DNA of 64,000 nucleotides from Chitinophaga pinensis (GCA_945883545.1 CAMCXT010000003.1:1-64000); one strand, 5' to 3'; shown: positions 52,119-61,772, counted from the first letter of the stretch. Translations and numbers: made by a program. Notes: generated by a model from the sequence alone, not told the origin.

Positions 52119-53825
52119 ATGGCCCAATCTGGCAAACATCCTAAAGGACTACCGTATTTATTTTTCACAGAGATGTGGGAACGATTTGGATACTATCTCA
52201 TGTTGGGCATTTTCGTGCTTTACATGATCGATGTTGAAAAGGGCGGACTTGCAATTGCCGACAAAGCTTCCTACGACATTTTCGGTACTTTCATCGCTAT
52301 CACTTATTTGACTCCTTTTTTGGGCGGTTTCCTGGCGGATAAAAAACTGGGCTACATTTCAAGTGTGTACATCGGAGGTACATTAATGGGCCTCGGTTAC
52401 ATGGGCTTAGGCATCCCAGGTTTGGAAGCTTTTGGGATAAATCTCAGTGAGGAGTTCATCATGACTTCCTTTTGGATTTCGATGTTCTTAATCGTTGTTG
52501 GAAATGGATTTTTCAAACCAAGCATTTCAACCATCTTAGGAAACCTCTATTCAACACCTGAGTTCAAGGAAAAGAAAGACTGGGGCTACAACCTTTTTTA
52601 TATGGGCATCAATATTGGCGCCTTCCTCGGTCCGATCTTCGCTGCATTCATGCGAAACAAATACAATTGGTCGGCATCCTTCCTCACTGCAGGTATCGGG
52701 ATGTTTGTTGGATTGATTGTGTTTACAATAGGACTGAAACACATCCGCCCTGGCGAAAGAAAACCTGATGAAGCTGCAGCTGGCGAAAACAAAGACAGTA
52801 GCCTAGCTCAAGTGCTGACCTATGTATTTTTGCCTGCTATTGGTGCAGGTTTATTAGGCTGGTTTTTGCCTACAGCAATTTTAGGGGGCACTTTGATGGA
52901 TTCGAAAAGTACAGATGCATTCTTATTTGCATCCGTTCCGGTGATCATCTTTTACGTTTCACTTTGGGTGCGCGCTAGAGAAGGCGAAAAGCGCCCGATT
53001 GCAGCATTGCTCGCCATTTTCGCGGTAAGTGTAGTGTTCTGGGCTGTATTTAAGCAAAATGGAACGGCGCTCACCAATTGGGGGAAATATTACACCGATC
53101 GTGAAGTTCCAGCTGCAGTTGAAGGCCTTTCTAGGTCGCTCTATCAGGTAGAAACCATGAAATCCAAGCCAGATTCTGTTACCAAATTTGATGAGCAATT
53201 CAGAGTCATCAAAGAAAATGGTAATCCAGTAAAAACATTTGGTCAAAACGTATACTTCAGAAACTTACCTCCTGAGAAAGTTCCACAAGATGGGAAACCT
53301 GTTTACTTAATTAGTACTGAGCTTTTCCAGTCGATAAATCCGCTTTGGGTGGTCTTCCTTACTCCGCTCGTGATTGCTGCATTTTCATGGTTGCGACGAA
53401 GAAAAAAAGAGCCAACTACACCTGGGAAAATTGCCATTGGATTAGTGATTTCAGCTCTTTCGACCTTAGTGATGGTTTGGGGAGTATACGCAAGTAGCAA
53501 CGGAGAGATGAAAGTTTCACCACTTTGGCTTGTAGGTTGTTATGGCGTGATCACGGTTGGTGAGCTTTGTCTGAGTCCGATGGGTCTCTCGTTGGTGAGC
53601 AAATTGAGTCCGCCGCGATTCACTGCCCTTATGATGGGAGGATTCTTTTTAAGTACCTCGATTGGGAATAAAATGAGTGGCGTTCTTGCTGGTATGTGGT
53701 ACGGTTACGAGAACAAGGCGAACTTCTTTTTGGTGAACTGTTTACTTCTTTTAGCCGCGGGTTTTGCAGCATTTCTGATGCTTAAATGGCTAAACAAAGT
53801 GATGGAAGAGAAAGGATTGCGGTAG
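52119..53825 (+). CDS. POT/PTR2 family proton-dependent oligopeptide transporter (1)
   Basis: A 568-residue inner-membrane carrier. The POT signature ExxERFxYY is intact (Glu18, Glu21, Arg22, Phe23, Tyr25, Tyr26 in EMWERFGYY). Membrane helices are paired in two six-helix halves with an extra loop of about 90 residues (from about residue 325, rich in charged and Pro residues) before helix 9, which is longer than in its two relatives downstream. It imports di- and tripeptides with protons. It is separated from the others by an ABC-F gene. A motif GWNLFYMGINIGAFLGP marks the PTR2 signature near residue 155. Confidence 0.93.
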   Translation: MAQSGKHPKGLPYLFFTEMWERFGYYLMLGIFVLYMIDVEKGGLAIADKASYDIFGTFIAITYLTPFLGGFLADKKLGYISSVYIGGTLMGLGYMGLGIPGLEAFGINLSEEFIMTSFWISMFLIVVGNGFFKPSISTILGNLYSTPEFKEKKDWGYNLFYMGINIGAFLGPIFAAFMRNKYNWSASFLTAGIGMFVGLIVFTIGLKHIRPGERKPDEAAAGENKDSSLAQVLTYVFLPAIGAGLLGWFLPTAILGGTLMDSKSTDAFLFASVPVIIFYVSLWVRAREGEKRPIAALLAIFAVSVVFWAVFKQNGTALTNWGKYYTDREVPAAVEGLSRSLYQVETMKSKPDSVTKFDEQFRVIKENGNPVKTFGQNVYFRNLPPEKVPQDGKPVYLISTELFQSINPLWVVFLTPLVIAAFSWLRRRKKEPTTPGKIAIGLVISALSTLVMVWGVYASSNGEMKVSPLWLVGCYGVITVGELCLSPMGLSLVSKLSPPRFTALMMGGFFLSTSIGNKMSGVLAGMWYGYENKANFFLVNCLLLLAAGFAAFLMLKWLNKVMEEKGLR

Positions 53826-53895
53826 GGATTGATAATTCGATCATTTGTATGAAGATTCAATTGATCGATTGAATGGAGAGCTGCCTGCTAATTCT

Positions 53896-53903
53896 TACTT
53901 TTG
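53896..53903 (+). promoter_or_regulatory. -7 box of the ABC-F gene
   Basis: TACTTTTG, perfect TAnnTTTG, 18 nt before the ATG at 53922; it also excludes the TTG at 53901 as start. Confidence 0.5.
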
Positions 53904-53921
53904 CGGGCCAAAACCCAATTC

Positions 53922-55559
53922 ATGATCACCGTCGACAGCCTTGCAGTGGAATACAGTGGAAAGACACTGTTTAGTGGAATTTCCTTTGCCATCAATCCTA
54001 CCGATAAAATTGCCCTGATGGGGAAAAACGGCGCCGGCAAGTCGACCATCATGAAGATAATTGCGGGCGAACAAAAAGCTACAAGAGGTGCGGTTCGTGC
54101 TCCGAAAGAAGCAGTAATCGCCTATTTGCCTCAGCATTTGCTTACCGAAGACAATGCAACTGTTTTTGATGAAGCAGCAAAAGCATTCAAGCTAGTATTC
54201 GAGATGCGCGACGAAATGGAAAAGCTTAACAAAGAGCTTGAAACGCGCACCGATTATGAAAGCAAAGAATACATGAACATCATCGAGCGGGTTTCTGATT
54301 TGTCGGAAAAATACTACGCGCTTGAAGATGTCAATTACGATGCAGAGGTCGAGAAAGCCTTGAAAGGATTAGGATTTAAACAAGAAGACCTATATCGACC
54401 AACCAGCGAGTTTAGTGGAGGTTGGAGAATGCGCATCGAATTGGCGAAAATTCTATTGCAAAAACCTGATCTTATTTTACTCGATGAGCCAACCAACCAC
54501 ATCGATATTGAATCGGTGATGTGGCTGGAAGATTTTTTGGTGAACAAAGCCAATGCTGTGTTAGTGATTTCGCACGACAAAGCATTTATCGACAACATCA
54601 CCAACCGAACCATAGAAATCACCATGGGGCGGATGTACGATTACAAAGCCAACTATTCGCACTATATCCAGTTGCGTGAAGAGCGCAGAGCACATCAAGT
54701 CAAGGCTTGGCAAGAACAACAACGTGAGATCGCAGACCACATGTCGTTTATTGAGCGGTTTAGAGGCACCTATTCAAAAACAAATCAGGTGAATTCGCGC
54801 GAGAGGATGTTGGAGAAAATTGTTCCTATCGAAATTGATGAAATAGATTCATCAGCACTTCGCCTTCGCTTCCCTCCTGCTCCACGCTCAGGCGAACATC
54901 CGGTTACAGTGCGCGACTTAACCAAAAAATATGGAGAGCATGCAGTTTTCCAAAAAGCAAGCATGTCGATCATCAGAGGCGAGAAAATAGCTTTCGTAGG
55001 CCGAAACGGTGAAGGAAAATCAACCATGATCAAGGCGTTGTTGGGCGAAATTGAGGTAGAAGGCGAAGTACAATTAGGCCATAACGTAAAGGTGGGGTAC
55101 TTTGCTCAAAATCAAGCTTCACTGCTCGATTCAACCCTTACCGTTTTCGAAACTGTTGATCAAGTAGCTGAAGGTGATATCCGCACCCAAGTAAAAAATA
55201 TCCTCGGGCGATTTATGTTCAGTGGCGACGATATCAATAAGAAAGTGAGTGTGCTTTCTGGTGGCGAAAAAACGCGATTGGCGATGGTGAAGCTTTTGCT
55301 CGAGCCAGTAAACCTATTGATCCTCGATGAGCCTACCAATCACTTAGATTTGAAATCGAAGGATGTGTTAAAAGAAGCCTTGATGGATTTCGAAGGCACC
55401 TTAATTTTGGTTTCTCACGACCGTGCATTCTTGATGGGATTGGCAGAAAAAGTTTTTGAATTCAAAGACAAGCGTGTAATCGAACACCTTGAAACAATTG
55501 ATGAATTCTTGGAGAAGAATAGGATCAAGAATATTGCAGAGCTAAACTTGAACAAGTAA
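53922..55559 (+). CDS. ABC-F family ATPase
   Basis: A 545-residue soluble protein with two ATP-binding domains and no membrane segments. First domain: Walker A GKNGAGKST, signature FSGGWRMRIELAKILL and Walker B LILLDEPTNHID. Second domain: GRNGEGKST, LSGGEKTRLAMVKLL and LLILDEPTNHLD. The charged linker (about residues 235-310, HYIQLREERRAHQVKAWQEQ) is the P-site-interaction motif region of ABC-F proteins, which act on the ribosome to free stalled peptidyl-tRNA or give antibiotic resistance. It resembles the YbiT-like housekeeping group more than the resistance subgroups, by overall pattern. Start at 53922. Confidence 0.93.
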   Translation: MITVDSLAVEYSGKTLFSGISFAINPTDKIALMGKNGAGKSTIMKIIAGEQKATRGAVRAPKEAVIAYLPQHLLTEDNATVFDEAAKAFKLVFEMRDEMEKLNKELETRTDYESKEYMNIIERVSDLSEKYYALEDVNYDAEVEKALKGLGFKQEDLYRPTSEFSGGWRMRIELAKILLQKPDLILLDEPTNHIDIESVMWLEDFLVNKANAVLVISHDKAFIDNITNRTIEITMGRMYDYKANYSHYIQLREERRAHQVKAWQEQQREIADHMSFIERFRGTYSKTNQVNSRERMLEKIVPIEIDEIDSSALRLRFPPAPRSGEHPVTVRDLTKKYGEHAVFQKASMSIIRGEKIAFVGRNGEGKSTMIKALLGEIEVEGEVQLGHNVKVGYFAQNQASLLDSTLTVFETVDQVAEGDIRTQVKNILGRFMFSGDDINKKVSVLSGGEKTRLAMVKLLLEPVNLLILDEPTNHLDLKSKDVLKEALMDFEGTLILVSHDRAFLMGLAEKVFEFKDKRVIEHLETIDEFLEKNRIKNIAELNLNK

Positions 55560-56164
55560 TTCGAAGGCTTCTTGAAATGGATGAATCAAAAATTCATCTT
55601 AGATAATGGGAGGATTCTTGATTTTGTGATGGCAAGAGTATTTGTAGAAAAAGCTTGGGTAAGCCCTTTTCTTGTTGTATAAGACTCTTAATCAACACGT
55701 TTGGCCGAACACCATAAGACATACAAAACAAGGTACGCAAACAATTGAATATCAAATCCTTACAACTAAGCTGTACAGTCTAATTCAAACTACGCGCTAG
55801 CATGAATGAATTCACAGTTGAAAGCTGGAATTAATCACTTGATTATCTGTTGTTTGATTGATCAACTTTTAGTGTCGGAAAATTATCCGATTTGAAATGG
55901 TTATAAACGGTTACAGCCGAATCATTTTATCGGTATCGACTAGTTTTGCCAATGGAGGGAGGCTAGCGGCCGGCCCCTGTTTCGAATTTTTTCTTATAAA
56001 AATCCATATAGTTAGAGTTTATGATAATCATGCAACTTTCATCATAAATCGTATATTCGCCCAAACCACTTAACGAAAACAAATCATTGAGCAGTTTTAG
56101 CGATTGAAATAAAGTCAAAAAGCTCATAGATACAGTCAATTGAATTCATAAAACCATCAAAACA
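55560..56164. other. Intergenic region with diverged palindromic repeat
   Basis: About 600 bases with no credible gene. It contains a hairpin GATGAAT/ATTCATC near 55580 without a T run, the diverged copy of the 20666 palindrome at 55893-55919, and a short GC-rich patch near 55962-55978 including the 8-bp palindrome GGCCGGCC. A TATATTCG box near 56052 could be the promoter of the POT gene pair, leaving a leader of about 105 bases. Confidence 0.55.
55893..55919. repeat. Diverged copy of the 20666 palindromic element
   Basis: TGAAATGGTTATAAACGGTT and the following ACAGCCG align with TGAAACGGTTATAATCGATT and ATAACCG at 20661-20687. The arms no longer pair perfectly. Similarity continues weakly for another 30 bases in both copies. 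Confidence 0.5.
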
Positions 56165-57664
56165 ATGAGCAGAGAAAACGTACTCGACGCAAACTCAACT
56201 TCTCAAACCAAAGGGCATCCTCCAGGATTATACTGGCTATTTTTTGCTGAAATGTGGGAACGCTTCTGTTATTACGGAATGCGTGGATTGTTGATTTTGT
56301 ATCTCACCAAAACGCTCATGAAAACCGACGACGAATCGTACGCCACATATGGTGCTTACACGGCATTGGTTTATGCAGTAACTGTTTTGGGAGGAAAAAT
56401 TGCCGATCAAATTTTGGGCTATCGAATTGCCATTATCATGGGTGGTATTTTAATGGCCATTGGAGAATTTCTCATTTTAGGAGGTGGAGAATTTTGGCTC
56501 ATACTCGGCATGGCCGTTATTATCAGTGGAAACGGCTATTTTAAAGCCAATATCTCTAGTATCGTTGGGAAACTTTACAAAGACGGAGATTCTAGACGAG
56601 ATTCAGGATTTACAATATTCTACATTGGTGTTAACCTTGGTGCATTCCTAGCAACAACGGTTGTTGCTGAAGTTGGCAGCAGATATGGTTACGACAAAGG
56701 CTTTCTTTTGGCAGGAATCGGGATGATTTTAGGATCAATCGTATTTGTATTTGGACAAAAACACTACGAAGGACAAGGATTACCTCCAAACCCAGAAACC
56801 CTGCATAAGCCATTGGTTGGTCCACTTTCTAGATTCCATTTAACAATTCTAGGTACACTTGCTGCTGTTCCAGTATTTTACCTTCTGCTAAATAACTCAG
56901 AGGTTGTAGGTTATTTATTGGCAGGAACAGCCGTTTTCGTTATTTACAATTTGCTATCTGCAGGCTTCGCTGGAGGAAAAATACTTCGCGACCGTATGAT
57001 TGTTCTGATTCTCTTAATGCTCTTCAATATCGTATTTTGGGCATGTTTCGAACAAGCTGGATCATCGCTCACTTTGTTTGCAGATCGAAATGTAGATCGA
57101 AATTTCCTCGGCTTTGAAATTGGTGCAGCGACTACGCAATTCTTCAATCCATTCTTCATATTAATCTTTGGTTCTATATTCTCAATTATGTGGGTGTGGT
57201 TATCTAGAATTGGTAAAAACCCAAATATTCCTATGAAATTCGGTCTTGGCTTACTTCAACTCGGCCTAGGTTATTTGGTGATTCAACTCGGAATCCAATT
57301 CGTTTCAGATGATTTCCGTGTGCCACTTTTCACATTGGCTTTGCTTTATATGTTGCATACTACTGGTGAATTATTCATCTCTCCAATTGGATTATCGATG
57401 GTAACCAAATTAGCTCCCGCTAACATGACTGGTACAGTAATGGGTGCATGGTTTCTTTCAATCGCTGGGGCAAATTACGTAGCAGCATTGCTTGCGAAAC
57501 TAACTGGTGTTGAAGAAAACGGAGGCGTTCCAGCAACTGCTGGGGAAAGTTTCACCAACTACGTCGATATATACACTCAAATGGGATTGATCACCGTTGG
57601 TATCGGTCTCTTGCTAATAATCATATCGAAACCACTCAATAAATTGATGCACGGAGTCGTGTAA
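56165..57664 (+). CDS. POT family peptide transporter (2)
   Basis: A 499-residue inner-membrane peptide/proton symporter. POT signature EMWERFCYY is intact (Glu29, Glu32, Arg33, Phe34, Tyr36, Tyr37), with GFTIFYIGVNLGAFL as the PTR2 signature near 155-170. About twelve to fourteen helices. The protein lacks the long loop of the first POT. It is followed by a third paralogue after 34 bases, so the two form an operon. Close relatives in Bacteroidetes are annotated as di/tripeptide transporters. Confidence 0.93.
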   Translation: MSRENVLDANSTSQTKGHPPGLYWLFFAEMWERFCYYGMRGLLILYLTKTLMKTDDESYATYGAYTALVYAVTVLGGKIADQILGYRIAIIMGGILMAIGEFLILGGGEFWLILGMAVIISGNGYFKANISSIVGKLYKDGDSRRDSGFTIFYIGVNLGAFLATTVVAEVGSRYGYDKGFLLAGIGMILGSIVFVFGQKHYEGQGLPPNPETLHKPLVGPLSRFHLTILGTLAAVPVFYLLLNNSEVVGYLLAGTAVFVIYNLLSAGFAGGKILRDRMIVLILLMLFNIVFWACFEQAGSSLTLFADRNVDRNFLGFEIGAATTQFFNPFFILIFGSIFSIMWVWLSRIGKNPNIPMKFGLGLLQLGLGYLVIQLGIQFVSDDFRVPLFTLALLYMLHTTGELFISPIGLSMVTKLAPANMTGTVMGAWFLSIAGANYVAALLAKLTGVEENGGVPATAGESFTNYVDIYTQMGLITVGIGLLLIIISKPLNKLMHGVV

Positions 57665-57698
57665 TTATCTTTTCTAATCGAATATTCCCAACCAGAAA

Positions 57699-59225
57699 AT
57701 GAGCAATTCGCTTGATGAAAATGAGTTAACGCAAGGTAATGCGCCAGCGATCGACGCAGAATTAAATACCATCCGCAATTTCAAAGGACAATACCCGAAA
57801 CAACTTTGGTATTTGTTCTTCTCTGAAATGTGGGAACGCTTCTGTTTTTATGGAATGCGCGGTATGCTTACCGTTTTCATGATCGATAAAATTGTTGGTC
57901 TCGGAATGGCTGAAGATACCGCCAACCTTCAATATGGCGCAACACAAGCATTCGTTTATGCATTCACTTTTATAGGTGGTCTATTTGCCGATAAAATCTT
58001 AGGCTTTAGAAAATCACTGTTTTGGGGCGGTTTACTTATGATAGCCGGAAGCTTAATTCTAGCAGTAGATCCCAAGGAAATGTTTTTTATTGGCATCAGT
58101 TTCACCATTGTTGGAACAGGTTTTTTTAAGCCCAATATTTCAACCATGGTTGGAGCCCTTTATCACCAAAACGATTCTAGACGTGATGCAGGCTTCTCAC
58201 TATTTTATGCTGGTATCAACGTTGGTGCATTGCTCGGTGGATATGCCTGCGTTGCTATTGCTAAATCATACTCGTGGAACTTGGCTTTTGGCCTCGCAGC
58301 AATCGTAATGACCATTTCGCTTCTTACGTTCATTTTTACCCAAAAAAGCCTCGGTCCAATCGGTCTTTCGCCAATTAAAAATGCAGGTAAAAAATGGTAT
58401 GAATACGCTACGTATGCAGGTTCATTGTTAGCTATTCCGATTATCATGACTATGGTTGCCAAAACAGAATATACCGACTGGTTTATGTATATCATCGGGC
58501 CTGCAACCTTGGTTTATCTGTTTATCGAAATGGCAAAATATAATCGCGAAGAACGTCGTAAACTTTTGGCTGCTTTGGTTTTCATCGTTTTTTCGGTATT
58601 GTTTTGGGCTTTCTTCGAACAAAGTGGAGGATCGCTAAACATTTTTGCTACCAACAATCTTCATGGTTCTCTTTTCGGGGTTAAAGTGGACCCGAATGGA
58701 ATCAACAATTCTGCAAATTCATTCTTCGTAATTGCCTTTGCAGCATTGGTTGGTCTCTTTTGGGTATGGCTTGCAAAACGGAAAAAAGAGCCAAATACAG
58801 TAGTTAAATTCGGACTAGGTTTCATCTTTCTATCTCTGGCCTTTTATACATTCTATGCTACACGCTTTTTTGCAGATAGCAATGGGATGACTTCGCTAGA
58901 AATGTTTACACTCGCATATTTCATCATCACTTTCGGTGAATTGTGTCTTTCTCCTATAGGCTTGTCGATTATGACAAAATTATCGCCACAACCTCTTCAA
59001 GGTGTTATGATGGGAATGTGGTTCTTGGCGAGTGCTTACGGTCAATATGTAGCTGGTTTGCTCGGTGCAGGAATGACGGTTCCAGGCGAGAATGCTACAG
59101 CCTCCGAAAAATTGATTTCTTATACTGATGGCTATCAACAACTAGCTATTTATGCTGTTGTTTGTGGCGTTGTATTGATACTTATCGCTCCTCAAGTGAA
59201 GAAACTGATGGGCAATGTTAAATAA
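57699..59225 (+). CDS. POT family peptide transporter (3), variant signature
   Basis: A 508-residue member of the same family and likely product of a duplication of its upstream neighbour. The signature is EMWERFCFY: the first Tyr of the ExxERFxYY motif is Phe50 while Glu43, Glu46, Arg47 and Tyr51 remain, which may shift substrate or coupling. An N-terminal tail of about 35 residues precedes the first helix. The rest, with GFSLFYAGINVGALLGG, keeps the POT pattern. Ends before a strong terminator at 59248. Confidence 0.92.
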   Translation: MSNSLDENELTQGNAPAIDAELNTIRNFKGQYPKQLWYLFFSEMWERFCFYGMRGMLTVFMIDKIVGLGMAEDTANLQYGATQAFVYAFTFIGGLFADKILGFRKSLFWGGLLMIAGSLILAVDPKEMFFIGISFTIVGTGFFKPNISTMVGALYHQNDSRRDAGFSLFYAGINVGALLGGYACVAIAKSYSWNLAFGLAAIVMTISLLTFIFTQKSLGPIGLSPIKNAGKKWYEYATYAGSLLAIPIIMTMVAKTEYTDWFMYIIGPATLVYLFIEMAKYNREERRKLLAALVFIVFSVLFWAFFEQSGGSLNIFATNNLHGSLFGVKVDPNGINNSANSFFVIAFAALVGLFWVWLAKRKKEPNTVVKFGLGFIFLSLAFYTFYATRFFADSNGMTSLEMFTLAYFIITFGELCLSPIGLSIMTKLSPQPLQGVMMGMWFLASAYGQYVAGLLGAGMTVPGENATASEKLISYTDGYQQLAIYAVVCGVVLILIAPQVKKLMGNVK

Positions 59226-59247
59226 TTAAAAATTGCACATTTTTTTC

Positions 59248-59288
59248 TACCGGATTGTAGTTAAGTTCAACGACAATCCGGTATTTTT
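59248..59288 (+). terminator. Rho-independent terminator of the POT pair
   Basis: TACCGGATTGT and ACAATCCGGTA form an 11-bp perfect stem across a 14-base loop and are followed by five T, 22 bases after the stop codon. Confidence 0.85.
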
Positions 59289-59308
59289 ATCTTCTATAAA
59301 ACCATATT

Positions 59309-60250
59309 ATGCCTACAGCTAGTCCATTATTGATTTTGCTCCTATTGGGAGTTGTCTTTCTTTTTTTCTCCTTTAAAACTGTTCAGCAAGGCACTATTGG
59401 TGTTATAACTATTTTCGGGAAGTACCGCAGAATTTTACATCCAGGTCTGAACTTCGTTATCCCATTTATTGAGAATGTTTTCAAAAGGGTTTCTACACAA
59501 AATCGATCTGTTGAGCTAGAATTTCAAGCAGTTACAATCGATCAAGCAAACGTATATTTTAAAACCATGGTGCTTTTTTCGGTGATGGATGCCGAAGAAG
59601 AAACCATCAAGAAAGTTGCCTTCAAATTCATCGATGAACGCAATCTTATGCAAGCATTGATCAGAACCATCGAAGGATCAATCAGGTCATTTGTTGCTAC
59701 CAAAAAACAAGCTGAAGTGCTTTCACTCAGAAGGGAAATCGTTGAACACGTAAAAGATCAGATCGATGCTAATTTAGAAGGTTGGGGATACCATCTTCAA
59801 GATTTACAAGTGAATGATATCACTTTCGATGAGGCGGTAATGCGCTCAATGAGTCAGGTTGTGGCTTCTAATAACCTGAAAGCTGCAGCCGAAAATGAAG
59901 GTCAAGCATTGTTGATTACAAAAACCAAAGCAGCTGAAGCTGAAGGAAACGCGATTAAAATTGCAGCCGCCGCTGAAAGAGAAGCAGCACAACTGCGCGG
60001 ACAAGGTGTTGCGCTATTCCGCCAAGAAGTAGCCAAAGGTTTGAACAATGCAGCAAACGAACTCAAACAAGCGAACCTCGATACCTCAATGATCATGTTC
60101 AGTATGTGGACTGAAGCCATCAAGAATTTCGCTGAATACGGAAAAGGTAATGTGATTTTCCTAGATGGCTCAACCGACGGTATGCAAACCACCATGAAAC
60201 AAATGATGGGTATGAACAAGGTGATGGAAGTTGACAAATCGGAAAAATAA
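59309..60250 (+). CDS. SPFH/band 7 protein, QmcA/HflC-like
   Basis: A 313-residue protein with one N-terminal membrane helix (PLLILLLLGVVFLFFSF), the SPFH domain (VQQGTIGVITIFGKYRRILH, then FKTMVLFSVMDAE) and a long Ala/Glu-rich helix (about residues 195-255, KAAEAEGNAIKIAAAAEREA) that forms the coiled-coil cap of such oligomers. Family members hold membrane proteases or microdomain proteins in place. The thioredoxin-fold gene begins at its stop codon (TAATG overlap), so the two are coupled. It is unrelated in context to the SPFH protein at 33388. Confidence 0.9.
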   Translation: MPTASPLLILLLLGVVFLFFSFKTVQQGTIGVITIFGKYRRILHPGLNFVIPFIENVFKRVSTQNRSVELEFQAVTIDQANVYFKTMVLFSVMDAEEETIKKVAFKFIDERNLMQALIRTIEGSIRSFVATKKQAEVLSLRREIVEHVKDQIDANLEGWGYHLQDLQVNDITFDEAVMRSMSQVVASNNLKAAAENEGQALLITKTKAAEAEGNAIKIAAAAEREAAQLRGQGVALFRQEVAKGLNNAANELKQANLDTSMIMFSMWTEAIKNFAEYGKGNVIFLDGSTDGMQTTMKQMMGMNKVMEVDKSEK

Positions 60251-60771
60251 TGAGGAAACTAATTTTGATTTTACTGCTTCTTCCAAGCATTCTCCCAGCT
60301 CAAACAGAAGAAATTCGATGGATGAGTTTTACCGACGCCATGGAAGCATCCAAAAAATCGAAAAAGAAAATCCTGATCGACTTCTACACCGATTGGTGCG
60401 GATGGTGCAAGAAAATGGATGCCTCAACTTTCAAGGATTCTGCAGTGGTGAAATATGTCAATGAGCACTACTATGCTGTAAAATTTAATGCAGAAAAGGA
60501 AAAGCCCATCACCATCAACGATACTACTTATAACATCGTTCCAGGCGCTGGAAGAAATGGAACACATGGAATTGCAATTACCTTACTCAACAATCGATTA
60601 GCTTATCCAAGCTTAGTTTTTCTAGATGAAGGGTTTAACCTATTGAGTCCATTGGCAGGCTTTCAAACCAAAGAACAAATCGAAGCACCGCTGCGTTACT
60701 TTGCGGAGAATCATTTCCGAAATCAATCTTGGGCGGATTACTCCAAGACTTACAAAAATAGATTCCCGTAA
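60250..60771 (+). CDS. Exported thioredoxin-fold protein with WCGWC motif
   Basis: A 173-residue protein with a signal peptide (MRKLILILLLLPSILPA then Q) and a thioredoxin fold. The active site is WCGWCKK, a CGWC motif like that of the DsbD C-terminal domain and other thiol-disulfide reductases. The 'LIDFYTDWCGWCKKMDASTF' context is that of Bacteroidetes thioredoxin-family proteins with a DUF255-like relation. It should act in the periplasm on disulfides or cytochrome c maturation. It overlaps the SPFH gene by one base and ends 9 bases before a histidine kinase gene, so the three are probably one transcript. Confidence 0.88.
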   Translation: MRKLILILLLLPSILPAQTEEIRWMSFTDAMEASKKSKKKILIDFYTDWCGWCKKMDASTFKDSAVVKYVNEHYYAVKFNAEKEKPITINDTTYNIVPGAGRNGTHGIAITLLNNRLAYPSLVFLDEGFNLLSPLAGFQTKEQIEAPLRYFAENHFRNQSWADYSKTYKNRFP

Positions 60772-60780
60772 ATAGAACGG

Positions 60781-61770
60781 ATGTCGAAATACAGCCAGCC
60801 AAAGTTTTTTAAAGAAACACCCAGACCCTTACTGGTTTTCTATGTGTTGGTGATTTATGTGTTTCTACAATTCATGTGGTGGTCGTATCTGCTGTTCGAC
60901 CTCAACCAGCAAATTTTCGGACTTCGCAACGAATTGGATACATTAAAAACCCAAGGCTTCGATGTAGCTGAAGGTTTACTTCAGGAAAAGCTCACCCAAA
61001 AACGCCTGATGATTTTCGGAGAAGGAATGGTGTTCATCCTTTTTCTTTCTCTTGGAATTCTGCAGATTCGAAAGTCCTTCCGTCGCGAAAGTCAGGTGTC
61101 GAGACAACAAAAAAACTTCTTGATGTCGGTCACACACGAACTCAAGTCGCCTGTCGCCGCTGTGAAGCTTTTTCTCCAAACTTTAGGGAAACATGAACTT
61201 GATCGAACCCGACAACAAGAAATCATAAGGCGGGCAGTGGATGAAACAAACCGACTCGATCATTTGATTGGAAACATACTCATGGCTTCTCAATTGGAGA
61301 ATCATGCGTTTTCAATTAGAAAAGAAAATACTCACTTAAGCGAACTTTGCACTCAATTCGCAGCTGGATTCAATGCAAGATTCAGTCAAGAGATTTTAGA
61401 CACTCACATTGAGAAAGATATCTATGTGGATGCCGATCAAGAAGCGATACTTTCGATCTTACTTAACCTGACAGAAAATGCCTGTAAATATGGTCCTGAA
61501 AATGAAAAAGTGGACTTGCATGTATTCAGAGAAAAGGATTGTGCAGTGGTGCAAGTGAAAGACCAAGGCTCAGGGATTTCATCTGACGATAAAAAACGAA
61601 TATTCGAAAAATTCTTCCGTGCGGGAAACGAAGAAACCCGCCGAACCAAAGGCACCGGTTTAGGTCTGTATATTGTTGGGATTCTCGCTGAACTGCACCA
61701 TGCGCAGATTAAGGTGATGAATAATCAACCTGAAGGGAGTATTTTTGAGCTCCGATTGAAATCTATATAA
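60781..61770 (+). CDS. Orphan sensor histidine kinase
   Basis: A 329-residue kinase with two membrane helices (about residues 17-39 and 76-96) flanking a 36-residue loop, HisKA with His119 in SVTHELKSP, and HATPase with NLTENACKYG, DQGSGIS, FEKFFRAGNE and GTGLGLYIV. No response regulator is next to it. It sits between the thioredoxin-fold gene (9-base gap) and gpmI (2-base gap), so it is part of a four-gene run. The short external loop suggests sensing at or near the membrane. Confidence 0.9.
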   Translation: MSKYSQPKFFKETPRPLLVFYVLVIYVFLQFMWWSYLLFDLNQQIFGLRNELDTLKTQGFDVAEGLLQEKLTQKRLMIFGEGMVFILFLSLGILQIRKSFRRESQVSRQQKNFLMSVTHELKSPVAAVKLFLQTLGKHELDRTRQQEIIRRAVDETNRLDHLIGNILMASQLENHAFSIRKENTHLSELCTQFAAGFNARFSQEILDTHIEKDIYVDADQEAILSILLNLTENACKYGPENEKVDLHVFREKDCAVVQVKDQGSGISSDDKKRIFEKFFRAGNEETRRTKGTGLGLYIVGILAELHHAQIKVMNNQPEGSIFELRLKSI

Positions 61771-61772
61771 TT

